64,000 bases of DNA from Arenicola marina (taxonomy: Eukaryota > Annelida > Polychaeta > Arenicolidae). The translations under genes and the position numbers were made by a program. The notes under the pieces are model-generated. The model saw only the letters and a program-made list of their open reading frames with translations. It was not told the DNA's origin and searched no databases. Where the stretch lies: contig OZ025249.1 of the NCBI GenBank assembly GCA_964019135.1, forward strand, positions 30,579,759 through 30,643,758, given 5' to 3'. Shown here in pieces: positions 1-11,440 of this stretch. The number at the start of each line of letters is the position of its first letter. Positions within the stretch are counted from its first letter, which is position 1.

Positions 1-345
1 CCACTTGACGTCACTACGCAACCCACCACACCACCCCACTCGACGTCACTACGCCACCCACCACACCACCCCGCTCGACGTCACTACGCCACCCACCATG
101 CCACCCCAATCGACGTCACTACGCCACCCACCACGCTACCCCACTCGACGTCACTATGCCATCTACCACGCCACCCCAATCGACGTCACTACGCAACCCA
201 CCACACCACCCCACTCGACGTCACTACGCAACCCACCACACCACCCCACTCGACGTCACTACGCCACCCACCACGCCACCCCAGTCGACGTCACTATTCC
301 ACCCACCACACCACCCCACTTGACGTCACTATGCTACCCACCACA
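1..345. repeat. 35-bp satellite array, block 1
   Basis: About ten tandem copies of a 35-bp unit begin CGACGTCACTAYGCCRCCCA and continue CCACGCCACCCCACT. The palindromic GACGTC core is nearly invariant and sits in a CRE-like context (CGACGTCAC, sometimes TGACGTCAC). All three + frames are open through the array because the unit lacks stops, so the ORFs are artefacts. The array is cut by the window edge. Confidence 0.9.
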
Positions 346-1295
346 CCACGCGCCCCCTTCCCACCCCCGACGCCACGACGCCACCCCACCCGACGCCGTT
401 ACCCTGCACGACACCACCACGCCACCTTACAACGCCAGCCCACGCGACGCCACCACCCTACGACTCCACCCTACCCCACGACGCCACGACGCCGCGCCAG
501 CCGACGCCACGACGCCATTCGACGCCACTACGCCACGACGCCGCCACGCCACAACACCTCCCCACCCGACGCCACGACGCTGACGCCACCCCCGGCGCCA
601 CGACGCCACCCGACGCAACGACGCCACCCGACTCCACGCCACGACGCTCACAAGGCAACCCCAACCGACGCCCCGCCACGCCACGCCGCTACGCCACCCC
701 ACCTGACGCCACCCCACCCCACCCGAGGCCACCCCCGGCGCCCCCCCCCGGCGCCCCCCACCAGACGCCACTACGCCACGACGCCACGCCGCAACACCTC
801 CCCAACCGACGCCACACCCCCGACGCCACTCCCGGCGCCACGACGCCACCCGACGCCACGACGCCACCTCACCCGACGCTACGACGCCACCTCACACGAC
901 GCCGCGCCAACAGACGCCACGACGCCACTACGCCACGACGCTACTACCCTACGACGCCACCCCCGACGCCACCCCCGGCGCCACCCCACCCGACGCCACT
1001 ACGCCACGCCACAACACCTCTCCACCCGACGCCACACCCCCGACGCCACCCCCGGCGCCACCCCACCCGACCCCACCCCACCCCCCGACGCCACGACGCC
1101 ACCCCACCCGACGCCGTTACCCTGCACGACACCACCACGCCACCTTACAACGCCAGCCCACGCGACGCCACCACCCTACGACTCCACGCCACCCCCATCC
1201 GACTCCACCCCACCCCACGACGCCACGACGCCGCGCCTACCGACGCCACGACACCGCGCCTACCGACGCCACGACACCATTGGACGCCGCTAGGC
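346..1295. repeat. Degenerate 9-bp (CGACGCCAC) satellite, block 1
   Basis: Short degenerate tandem repeats are built on CGACGCCAC or CCACGACGC, with CCCCCGGCG variants. A longer recurring segment starting near 394 (GCCGTTACCCTGCACGACAC) recurs near 1110, 2678 and 3598, which reveals a higher-order repeat. The Arg/Thr/Pro/His ORFs on + and the Gly/Val/Trp/Arg ORFs on - are low-complexity shadows. Confidence 0.85.
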
Positions 1296-2629
1296 CACGA
1301 CGTCACTACGCCACCCACCACGCCACCCCACTCGACGTCACTATGCCGCCCACCACGCCACCCCACTCGACGTCACTATGCCATCCACCATGCCACCCCA
1401 CTCGACGTCACTATGCCATCCACCACGCCACCCCACTCGACGTCACTATGCCATCCACCACCCCACGCCACGACGCCGCGCCAACCGACGCCACGACACC
1501 ATTCGACGCCGCTAGGCCACGACGTCACTACGCAACCCACCACGCCACCCCACTCGACGTCACTATGCCGCCCACCACGCCACCCCACTTGACGTCACTA
1601 TGCCATCCACCATGCAACCCCACTAGACGTCACTATGCCGCCCACCACGCCACCCTACTCGACGTCACTATGCCATCCACCATGCCACCCCACTAGACGT
1701 CACTATGCCATTCACCACGCCACCCCACTCGACGTCACTACGCCACCCACCACGCCACCCCACTCGACGTCACTATGCCGCCCACCATGCCACCCCACTC
1801 GACGTCACTATGCCACCCACCACGCCACCCCACTCGACGTCACTATGCCGCCCACCACGCCACCCCACTCGACGTCACTACGCCACCCACCACGCCACCC
1901 CACTCGACGTCACTATGCCACCCACCACGCCACCCCACTCGACGTCACTATGCCGCCCACCACGCCACCCCACTCGACGTCACTATGCCGCCCACCACGC
2001 CACCCCACTCGACGTCACTATGCCATTCACCACGCCACCCCAGTCGACGTCACTACGCCACCCACCACACCACCCCACTCGACGTCACTACGCAACCCAC
2101 CACGCCACCCCACTCGACGTCACTATGCCGCCCACCACGCCACCCCACTCGACGTCACTATGCCGCCCATCACGCCACCCCACTCGACGTCACTATGCCG
2201 CCCACCACGCCACCCCACTAGACGTCACTATGCCGCCCACCACGCCACCCCACTCGACGTCACTATGCCATTCACCACGCCACCCCACTTGACGTCACTA
2301 CGCAACCCACCACACCACCCCACTCGACGTCACTACGCCACCCACCACACCACCCCGCTCGACGTCACTACGCCACCCACCATGCCACCCCAATCGACGT
2401 CACTACGCCACCCACCACGCTACCCCACTCGACGTCACTATGCCATCTACCACGCCACCCCAATCGACGTCACTACGCAACCCACCACACCACCCCACTC
2501 GACGTCACTACGCAACCCACCACACCACCCCACTCGACGTCACTACGCCACCCACCACACCACCCCAGTCGACGTCACTATTCCACCCACCACACCACCC
2601 CACTTGACGTCACTATGCTACCCACCACA
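1296..2629. repeat. 35-bp satellite array, main block
   Basis: This is the main run of the 35-bp CGACGTCAC unit, roughly 36 copies. It is interrupted at about 1465-1530 by a short stretch of the 9-bp type. Units differ mostly at a few sites (Y/R in ATGCCGCCC, CACGCC or CACACC, ACTC or ACTT). The long ORFs starting at 1635, 1705 and 1775 are repeat artefacts. Confidence 0.9.
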
Positions 2630-3368
2630 CCACGCGCCCCCTTCCCACCCCCGACGCCACGACGCCACCCCACCCGACGCCGTTACCCTGCACGACACCA
2701 CCACGCCACCTTACAACGCCAGCCCACGCGACGCCACCACCCTACGACTCCACCCTACCCCACGACGCCACGACGCCGCGCCAGCCGACGCCACGACGCC
2801 ATTCGACGCCACTACGCCACGACGCCGCCACGCCACAACACCTCCCCACCCGACGCCACGACGCTGACGCCACCCCCGGCGCCACGACGCCACCCGACGC
2901 AACGACGCCACCCGACTCCACGCCACGACGCTCACAAGGCAACCCCAACCGACGCCCCGCCACGCCACGCCGCTACGCCACCCCACCCGACGCCACCCCA
3001 CCCCACCCGAGGCCACCCCCGGCGCCCCCCCCCGGCGCCCCCCACCAGACGCCACTACGCCACGACGCCACGCCGCAACACCTCCCCAACCGACGCCACA
3101 CCCCCGACGCCACTCCCGGCGCCACGACGCCACCCGACGCCACGACGCCACCTCACCCGACGCCACGACGCCACCTCACACGACGCCGCGCCAACAGACG
3201 CCACGACGCCACTACGCCACGACGCTACTACCCTACGACGCCACCCCCGACGCCACCCCCGGCGCCACCCCACCCGACGCCACTACGCCACGCCACAACA
3301 CCTCTCCACCCGACGCCACACCCCCGACGCCACCCCCGGCGCCACCCCACCCGACCCCACCCCACCCC
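2285..3368. repeat. 1084-bp near-identical higher-order duplication of 1-1084
   Basis: Sequence from 2285 repeats position 1 onward with a constant offset of 2284 bp. I see only a handful of substitutions, and the copies diverge after 1084/3368. The duplication crosses the boundary between the 35-bp and 9-bp arrays, so both unit types have been amplified together recently. The left end may extend beyond the window. Confidence 0.85.
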
Positions 3369-3426
3369 ACGACGCCACGACGCCGCGCCAGCCGACGCCA
3401 CGACACTATTCGACGCCGCTACGCCA
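2630..3426. repeat. Degenerate 9-bp satellite, block 2
   Basis: This is the second copy of the CGACGCCAC-type block. It is almost all inside the 1084-bp duplication. Confidence 0.85.
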
Positions 3427-3556
3427 CGACGTCACTACGCCACCCACCACATCACCTCACTCGACGTGACTACGCCACCCACCATGCCACCCCAGTCGAC
3501 GTCACTATGCCACCCACCACGCCACCCCACTTGACGTCACTATACCACCCACCACA
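3427..3556. repeat. 35-bp satellite array, short block 3
   Basis: Three to four copies of the CGACGTCAC unit lie here, some degenerate (CGACGTGAC), between two 9-bp blocks. Confidence 0.8.
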
Positions 3557-4640
3557 CCACGCCCCCCCCCCCCGACGCCACGATGCCACCCCACCCGACG
3601 CCGTTACCCTGCACGACACCACCACGCCACCTTACAACGCCAGCCCACGCGACGCCACCACCCTACGACTCCACGCCACCCCCACCCGACTCCACCCCAC
3701 CCCACGACGCCACGACGCCGCGCCAACCGACACCACGACACCATTGGACGCCGCTAGGCCACGACGCCACGACGCCGCCACGCCACAACACCTCCCCACC
3801 CGACGCCACGACGCTGACGCCACCCCCGGCGCCACGACGCCACCCGACGCCACGACGCTGACGCCACCCGACTCGACGCCACGACGCTCACAAGGCAACC
3901 CCAACCGACGCCCCGCCAGGCCACGCCGCTACGCCACCCCACCCGACGCCACCCCACCCCACCCGAGGCCACCCCCGGCGCCCCCCCCCATCCGGCGCCC
4001 CCCACCCGACGCCACTACGCCACGACGCCACGCCACAACACCTCCCCAACCGACGCCACACCCCCGACGCCACCCCCGGCGCCTCGACGCCACCCGACGC
4101 CACGACGCCACCTCACCCGACGCCACGACGCCACGCCAACAGACGCTACGACGCCGCGCCAACAGACGCCACGACGGCACTACGCCACTACGCCACCCCA
4201 CCCGACGCCACTACCCTACGACGCCGCCCCCGACGCCACCCCCGGCGCCACCCCAGCCGACGCCACTACCCTACGACGTCACCCCCGACGCCACCCCCGG
4301 CGCCACCCCACCCGACGCCACTTCGCCACGCCACAACACTTCCCCACCTGACGCCACACCCCCGACGCCACCCCCGACGCCACCCCCGGCGCCACCACAC
4401 CCGACGCCACCACTCCACCACCCTACGCCGCCGACTCCACGCCACGTTATCCGACGCCACCCGACGCCCTCCGAGTCACGCCGCGCCACCCGACGCCACC
4501 ACACCATCCCACCCGACGCCGTTTCCGCCACCTCACAACGCCACCCCACGCGACGGCACCACGCGAACGCAACACGTCACCCCAGCTGACGCCACCTCAC
4601 CACGCCACCCGATCGGACCCCACGGCGCCACCCCCGACCC
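3557..4640. repeat. Degenerate 9-bp satellite, block 3
   Basis: This CGACGCCAC-type sequence grows more divergent toward its right edge and fades into unique DNA near 4640. The 360-residue ORF from 3507 is a repeat artefact. Confidence 0.8.
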
Positions 4641-4849
4641 TACCACGCTACGTCATGCTTTGGGTGAACAGAACCCATACCCCGCCCCCAACTTCGACTC
4701 CCCTGGCGGGCCGTGACGCCATCGCTGCCGACAACACCTGGGGTTAGGCTTAGATAACGGTCACATTATCGCCGCTCAGTCTTGGGGAGTATGGCGTGTG
4801 TGGCTGATCAAACCGGCCGGTCGCCCATATCCCAGATGCACCGCACAGC

Positions 4850-5290
4850 TGTTTCACAGAGACATACCACACAAGCGTACCGCACAGGCGTACCGCACAT
4901 GCGTACCGCACAGGTGTACCGCACAGGCGTACCGCACAGGTGTACCACACAGGCGTACCACACAGGCGTTCCACAGTCGTACCACACATGTGTACCACAC
5001 AGGGGGTACCGCACAGGGGGTATCGCACAGGCGTACCGCACAGGCGTACCACACAAGGGGGTTTCACAGAGGCGTACCACAAAAGGGGGTTTTCCAGAGG
5101 CCTCCCGCACAGGCGTACCACACAGGCGTCCCGCACAGACGTATTACACAGGCGTACCACACAGGCGTACCAAACAGGCGTACCACACAGGCGTACCACA
5201 CAGGCGTACCACACAGGCGCACCAGACAGGCGTACCACACAGGCGCACCACACAGGCGCACCGCATAGGGACTACCGCTCAGGCGTTTCA
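4850..5290. repeat. 13-bp minisatellite (AGGCGTACCACAC)
   Basis: About 33 tandem copies of AGGCGTACCACAC or AGGCGTACCGCAC lie here, with a few GGGGGTTTCACAG-type disruptions around 5055-5100. A 13-bp period shifts frame each unit, so the open frames on both strands (Thr-Gly-Val-Pro and Val-Arg-Leu-Cys types) are artefacts. Confidence 0.9.
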
Positions 5291-6340
5291 TGTTCAATAG
5301 TACTGAATTTAGAAGGGATGTATAGGGGTGCGTGTGATCTGGACGGGATGTATGGGTCATGACCGGGATTTGGACGGGAATTAGTCACGTGATTGGGACG
5401 ACAGGATTTGTAGTTTACTTCGTCGTAGTTTGATTGACTTCCCTTCATAATGTCTATTGCCGGGATATGACTTTACATGTTGTGCCTTTCCAATGCCTGT
5501 GTTTCTTCGAAAAAGGGAAGATATCTCAGTATGCCCAGAAACTGGGCAAGCCACTGTCCGAACTGAGGTTCAATCCACGCTCGAGGGGCTGGTTCTGGTT
5601 ATGTATGCCGCAGCCCACGTCCTCGGCGCATTCTGGATCTGACTGTGTTGTCAGTTGTCACCACCTTCTTTTATCATGGCGGCCAATGGAAACATTACCT
5701 GGAATCTTTCGTCATCAGGATTTGTTCGGGTTTTCGATGGAAATATTACCGGTTTTTTGCCTAGAGAGTGGCTGTTGGGACAGTTAAACCACCCCTTCCC
5801 CCTCCACAGTCTTCTTCTCCTCCCCACTCCTCCGATAGTTGTTGCAGATTGTTGCAGATGCAGTCAAAGCTCTGGTATGGTAAGGTTGTCAAGTGAAACA
5901 AAGCCATGTGGACGATAAGCTGTTGGTGGAAGTGTCATGGTGTTGAAATATAAGGGGTCCTCACTGATCAGGCAGATGGACCCCGTCCCCTGGGGCTGAT
6001 TAACCAGGCTATCCCAAGTGAGGTGTTGGACGGATGCATTAGGTCTGACAGTTGACACTTATTCCCACCATAGGAACGGAAAGAAACGAGGGTTCATTAG
6101 TGTCGCTGTGGTGAACGGTTCGTGGTGACCCTTATCAGGTAAGGCTGATGCGAGGTGAAGCAATTTAGATCGACAACACGATTCAGCAACCTGCACCAAT
6201 ACCTGCTGCGTGCAGGTCGTCAGCAGTGGTTAGTTAGTCTGTTCTCGCATCACGCGTTGGTGATTTTACAGTGATCTGTGGTCATATACGTGTGCAGAGG
6301 ACAGCGATAGACACGCCTTATACATTCGATGCCGTTTCTC
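5291..6340. other. Unique sequence, no recognisable gene
   Basis: I see no repeat or splice-supported exon here. A short + strand frame at about 5457-5642 ends TLEGLVLVMYAAAHVLGAFW and looks less random than its neighbours, but I recognise no family and no flanking splice signals. It may be a decayed mobile-element fragment or chance. Confidence 0.5.
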
Positions 6341-6344
6341 ACCA

Positions 6345-6515
6345 CGCTTTGCGAAACCGACCCGACTGGGACAGACATGGGTTCGATTCTTTAGCTCGGC
6401 ACCTAATGTTTCATTGCCCGGACTGTATGATTATTAGCCGTTAGTCACTATTAGTCGTTATTAGCCTCGTCTAGCCCTTGATGTGTCTCAATCCGGTGTA
6501 AATGAAATGAATGAA
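6345..6515 (+). mobile_element. tRNA-derived SINE-like element (+), truncated or diverged
   Basis: A B-box-like GGGTTCGATTC lies at about 6369-6379, followed by a body and an AATG-rich tail (AAATGAAATGAATGAAT) near 6500-6516. No clear A box is seen. It converges tail-to-tail with the minus-strand element next to it. Confidence 0.5.
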
Positions 6516-6683
6516 TTTGTGGCATTAGACCGCTGTTGTGCGCACAATGGCTAGACTGGGCCAAGGAACCTCTCGGGATGAACCGATGAAACATGCCCCG
6601 GATTAGGTGTGCCCGGGGCAGGATTCGAATCCAGGACCTCTTGGTCTGCGATCTAGTGAGCTAACCACTACACCAGGGAGGCA
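6505..6683 (-). mobile_element. tRNA-derived SINE (-) with A and B boxes
   Basis: Read on the minus strand from 6683, it begins GCCTCCCTGGTGTAGTGGTT, which includes an RNA polymerase III A box. A B box GGATTCGAATCC follows about 40 bp later, near 6620-6632, then an unrelated body and an ATTC/ATTT-rich tail near 6505-6520. A tRNA-like head, body and short-repeat tail define a SINE. The head is too degenerate to be a working tRNA gene. Confidence 0.65.
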
Positions 6684-7060
6684 TCCTAGTCCGGTGTAGC
6701 CAATGTAGACGCTGAAGTGGCTTAGAATACCAATTCATCCGTACCCTCTGGACGTGTCGACGGACCTGGGTGTGTCGAGGCTATGTCCCTGTCAGGTCTA
6801 GGGATGGAGGGGAGTGGGGGATGATTGCGGATGTCCGGAATGACGCCCTCGTTATAGCTCATTATAAACTGACACAGCTCTACTATCGACCAACAGCTCT
6901 TACATACTTTCGACCGATATTTCCAAGGCCGATGTTATTGGAATCTGCCAATATAAATCTCTGTATTAAATGGACGCAACAACCTCTTGAACTCCTCATC
7001 ATGCTCGACATTTAGGACTGAGGATTGTTTCGCATGATGGAGCATCTCGTTATCCCGTGA
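6684..7060. other. Unique sequence, nothing recognised
   Basis: I see no repeat, RNA gene or splice-supported exon in this stretch. Confidence 0.5.
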
Positions 7061-7240
7061 AGTTCTTTGGCCTACAGCAAGAAATCATTCATTCATTCTT
7101 TGGGCTTCGAGACGTGTTGCTGATCTGTTCTTTGAGCTTCGAGGGGGTATTGCTCACATGTTGTCAGATGTTAGCTCTTTGGTCTCTGATGCCCACCTGT
7201 GGTCAGAGAAGTTACTTCTTTGGGCTTCGAGGAGTATGTT
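7061..7240. repeat. Degenerate repeat around TTCTTTGGGCTTCGAG
   Basis: Near-copies of TTCTTTGGGCTTCGAG occur near 7070, 7097, 7128 and 7218, spaced irregularly and followed by related GTRTTGCT-type sequence. This is probably an old, decayed minisatellite. Confidence 0.5.
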
Positions 7241-7984
7241 GTACGTGTGCTGTCTGCCCGTTACAAACAATTGCGATTGGACTGATCAATAGCAGGAAAG
7301 GCATCAGAGCGAAAAAAAACCGGTATATATTTTTTTAAGCGTACATAAATTGCGTGTCTGTAGTGACACCCCTCTTATATCATGGTTTATTGGACGGACT
7401 CTCATACAGTGGTGCCTTGTAAGTCTCGCTCCTTGAATATCCCGTTGTGCATTCCTTGCATTCGTTGTGAATGACAGTATGCTAAATGTGGTGTAAAACG
7501 TCTATAGACAACCTAGTATAGTGAAAAATATACCAAAGTCAAAAGTCGTGTCATAAATAATAGCGAACTTTTTTTCTCTCTCTTTCTTTCAGGGTTTTGT
7601 TAATTCAGGGTATGGGGTTAATGGGATAGCACATGTAAGTACCTTGCGCTTCCTTTATACTGCTCTTTGACAATATTCCTCTCGCTGTGTATAGTTTCTA
7701 TTTCTGACATAGCTATAAAGGATGTTGTGATTGCGTTACGGTGTTGTCAGTGCGTCATGATGTTGTTATTGCGTCGCGATGTCGTCAGAAATCCCGATGT
7801 TGTTGGCCCGGCCCGATGTGAGCGCGTCACGGCGTTTATAGACATGTCGATGTTGTCAGGGTTGTATACGCCTCCTGCGTTATTAGCTGATACAGGAACG
7901 TCGCGATGTTGTCAGTTACTTGAGCTTTTTGTCGCTGTTTTCGCCGTGATCCATGCCATGCACCGGAATACCCGTCTTCCATTG
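7241..7984. repeat. Mostly unique sequence with degenerate GATGTTGTCAG repeats
   Basis: 7241-7710 is AT-rich and featureless. About 7715-7920 contains several diverged copies of GCGTCGCGATGTTGTCAG at irregular spacing. The ORF at 7667-7987 crosses these repeats and has no recognisable domain. Confidence 0.5.
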
Positions 7985-8269
7985 TGATCCCTGTGCTTCA
8001 CCGTGATCCTTGTGTTTCACCCTACTGTGTTTCATCGTGATCCCTTTGCACCCTAATCCCTGTGTTTTACCGTGATCCCTGTTTCGCCCTAATCCCTGTG
8101 CTTCATCGTGATCCCCGTGTTTCATCCTGATTCTTCGGTTCCTGTGTGTCATCCTGATTTTCACCATGATCCTTGTGTTCACCCTGATTCCTTTGTTCCC
8201 TGTTTCACTTTGATTCATGTGTTTCACCGTGATGCCTGTTTCACCATAATCTCTATATTTTAACCTGAT

Positions 8270-8545
8270 CTATGTTTCGCCGTGATCCCTGTTTCACTCT
8301 GATTCATGTGTATCTTAGTGATCCCTGTTTCACTCTGATTCATGTGTTTCTTAGTGATCCCTGTTTTACTCTGATTCATGTGTTTCTTAGTGATCCCTGT
8401 TTCACTCTGATTCATGTGTTTCATAGTGATCCCTGTTTCACTCTGATTCATGTGTTTCTTAGTGATCCCTGTTTCACTCTGATTCATGTGTTTCTTAGTG
8501 ATCCCTGTTTCACTCTGATTCATGTGTTTCTTAGTGATCCCTGTT
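8270..8545. repeat. Homogenised 36-bp higher-order array
   Basis: About 7.5 copies of a 36-bp dimer of the 18-bp unit lie here: AGTGATCCCTGTTTCACTCT followed by GATTCATGTGTTTCTT. Because 36 is a multiple of three, frames stay open on both strands (a 12-residue MNQSETGITKKH repeat on -, FTLIHVFLSDPC on +). Openness on both strands argues for an artefact. Confidence 0.9.
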
Positions 8546-8709
8546 TTTTAACCCGATTGCCTGGTTCTTGTGTTTCATCCTGATTCTCTGATTCTTGTGT
8601 TTCACCATGATCTCTGTATTTCACCCTGATCCCTATGTTTCACCGTGATCCTTGTTTCACCGTGATCCCAGTGGTTTCCCCTGATTCACTGTGTTTCATC
8701 CTGATTCCC

Positions 8710-8948
8710 GGGTTAGAGCGGTCGCATTGAGCGCTCTGGCCACCTGAGAGCCTAACGGCACGTGGATCGATGGTTCGCGCCCCGCTGTGGCCATGTCTGT
8801 GTGGTCGCAGGATAAAGATGCCAGGTCCGTCTTCGCAAAGAGTAGGAGGTTACCCCGGAGACATGGCTCCACTCTCCCTTCCTTCTCCCATCGACGCGAT
8901 ATTACCGAAATTGGTTAAAGCGTCCTGAATATACAACCAACCAACCAG
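8710..8948 (+). mobile_element. tRNA-derived SINE, copy 1 (5'-truncated)
   Basis: It shares the body and AACCAACCAACC tail of the copies at 23183-23438 and 62833-63083. The head lacks its first 15-20 bp, including most of the A box, but the B-box region GGTTCGCGCCCC is present near 8772. It is flanked by CATCCTGATTCCC at 8697-8709 and 8949-8961. This looks like a 13-bp target-site duplication, though the host array itself repeats that motif. Confidence 0.8.
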
Positions 8949-10078
8949 CATCCTGATTCCCTGATTGTTGTGTTTCACCATGATCCCCATATGTCAATCT
9001 GATCTGTACGTTTCACCCTGACCCCCGTTCACTCTCATCCATGTGTTTCTCGGTGATCCTAGTGTTTCACCGTAATTCCAGTGCTTCACCCTGATTCCAT
9101 GAGTGTTGTGTTTCACCCTGATCTCCATATTTCACCCTGATTCCTTGATTGTGGTGTTTCACCCTGATCCCCATATTTCACCCTGATCTCCATTTTTCAC
9201 CCTGATCTCCATATTTCACCCTGATTCCTTGATTGTGGTGTTTCACCCTGATGGCCATATTTCACCCTGATTCCGTGATTTTGGTGTTTCACCCTGATCT
9301 CGATATTTCACCTTTTTCTCCACCGTGATACCTGCATATCACGTTGTTTCACTGTGAACCCTGTATTTCCTCATAATCCCTGTTTCACCCTGATTCCATA
9401 AGTCTTGTGTTTCACCATGATCCCTATATTGCATATATTGCATGATCCGTACGTTACACCTTGATCCGTATGTTTCACCTTGATCCACGTGTTTTACCCT
9501 GATCCCTGTTCCATCTGGTATCTGTATTTAACCCTGATCCTTGTGTTTCGTCGTAATTCGTTTCACCCTGATCCCTGTGTTTCCATCTGATTCCTGTGTT
9601 TCACCCTGATCCCTGTTTCACCGCGATACCTGTGTTTCACCCTGATCTCTGTGTTTCACCCTGATCAATGTGTTTCACTCTGATCACTGTCTTTTACTCT
9701 GACCACTGTATTTCACCCTGATCTCTGTGTGTCACCCTGATGTCTGCGTTTCACCCTGATATCTGCGTTTCACCCTGATCTCTGTGTTTCACCCTGATCT
9801 CTGTGTTTCACCCTGATCCCTGTTTCACCGTGATACCCGTGTTTCACGCTGATTCCTGTGTTGCATGGCTTACCCTAGCTACCACGAGTCCTGGATCACA
9901 ATGCACTTCCATGTGTACCGTAAGACGTTCTTGCTGATTGCCTTGTAGTTTATTACATGTAACCAGTCTATTGTCATCTACATGAATGCCCTAAGAATCC
10001 GTCCTAATTAGAACAACGGAAGTCGTAAATGCCTTGATAAAAGTGTAGCAGTGCAGCAGAGTTGTGCGTGGGTTGAAG

Positions 10079-10532
10079 GGTGAGTTTCCATGGAAAGGGG
10101 ACTAAAAAAAGGGATTGTTCACGTCACGGGTATTGTGTGCATGGATGGATAGGATATTACAGAACGGGGATTGTTCAAGTCGCGGGTAATGTTTATATGG
10201 AAAGGGGATTGTTCACGTCTCGGGTATTGTTTGCATGGAAAGGGGATTGTTCAAGTCGCGGGTAATGTTTCTATGGAAAGGGGATTGTTCACGTCGCGGG
10301 TATTGTTGCCATGGAAAGGGGATTGTTCAAGTCGCGGGTAATGTTTCTATGGAAAGGGGATTGTTCACGTCGCGGGTATTTTTGCCATGAAAAGGGGATT
10401 GTTCATGTCACAGGTATTGTTTCCATGGAAGGGGAATTGTTGACGTCACTTCTACTGTTTCCGGGGAAAGGGGATTGTCCACGTCACGGGTATTGTGGTC
10501 GTGGAAAGGGGATTGTTCACATCACGTCAATG
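10079..10532. repeat. 38-bp minisatellite, arranged as 76-bp dimers
   Basis: About 11 copies of a 38-bp unit run ATTGTTCACGTCGCGGGTAT then TGTTTCCATGGAAAGGGG. Two variants alternate in the middle (CAAGTCGCGGGTAATG and CACGTCGCGGGTATTG), giving a 76-bp dimeric period. ORFs here are shadows. Confidence 0.85.
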
Positions 10533-11440
10533 TCAAACGATCTACTATTTATTGATTAGCACGTACAACTTGAGGGGAATGTTGATACATAATGGGAACC
10601 CTGGAGACAGTCACCTCGTAGGCGGCGGGGGGGGGGGGGGGTAGACAAACTGGTAAAAGGCTGAGGGCTGAGTGACATGCCGAAATGCCTGAGACAAAAA
10701 TGCCACTTTCGTCGTACGGTCATTGGTGATCGCTTCGACGGCGCCCGTATAGATTTATATATATGTACTGTCCTTTTTTGTTAGTTATATACCGAGCCAA
10801 TGACCGCCGTGCAACCGTTTGGCGGCCCAGTTGTGCAGCCGGTAAACGAGGTATTAGGCGAAGCGTATAGCCTAGGAGGCTGGATGGAGGATGTAGGGAG
10901 GTATGGGGTGGGTGGGGTGCGGGGGGGGGGGGGCGTCGGGGGCGTCACTACCTAGCCACCAGGCGAAGCTGTGTGTGCCGAGACACACAGCAGAAGACGG
11001 GCTTGTTAGCCCCGAGTTGAGTGACAGAGGTCATGACCTCTCTAGGCAGGAAGTATGTCCCTGGTAGTCATATTTCATTTTTCATCGAGTGGATGGGGGT
11101 GTGGGGCTTGGAGTGGTAACACTGTGCGCATCGGTGGCGCCTCTTGTCACATGGTGACGCTTCTTGTCACATGGCGGCGCCACTTGTCTTCTGTTGTCGC
11201 CGTGTGTCACATGGTGGCGCACCCCCCCGCCCGTATGATTTCTGGTGCCAGGCAAGTAGTATGTCTCAACAAAATGCGACACCGGCTCGCCTTTTCGAAC
11301 TTGAGCGGCTACGTGGTGTCACTATTTTTTGTTTTAACCATTCCGCATTTTGACACCGACCGAGAGAGAAGTCGCTGCGGGTTCACGTGAACGCTCGCAC
11401 CACACTGTGGCGTACTCCCTCGTAACGGAGCTCACTCGAA
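10533..11440. other. Unique sequence with poly-G tracts, no gene
   Basis: Poly-G runs lie near 10626-10642 and 10920-10933. Four diverged copies of CTTGTCACATGGTGGCGC lie at 11140-11222. I see no supportable exon. Confidence 0.5.

Larger units (their letters stand above)
7985..9870. repeat. Degenerate ~18-bp array (GTGTTTCACCCTGATCCCT), interrupted by a SINE
   Basis: Roughly 18-bp units such as GTGTTTCACCCTGATCCCT run through almost 1.9 kb. A homogenised core lies at 8270-8545 and a SINE insertion at 8710-8948. Divergence is high outside the core. Confidence 0.85.

Noticed and set aside
1-4589. Long Thr/Pro/His/Arg-rich ORFs (up to 410 residues) and Gly/Val/Trp-rich ORFs on the opposite strand
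   Set aside because: They lie wholly in tandem repeats whose units lack stop codons in several frames. Multiple frames of both strands are open at once, and there is no splice or start context.
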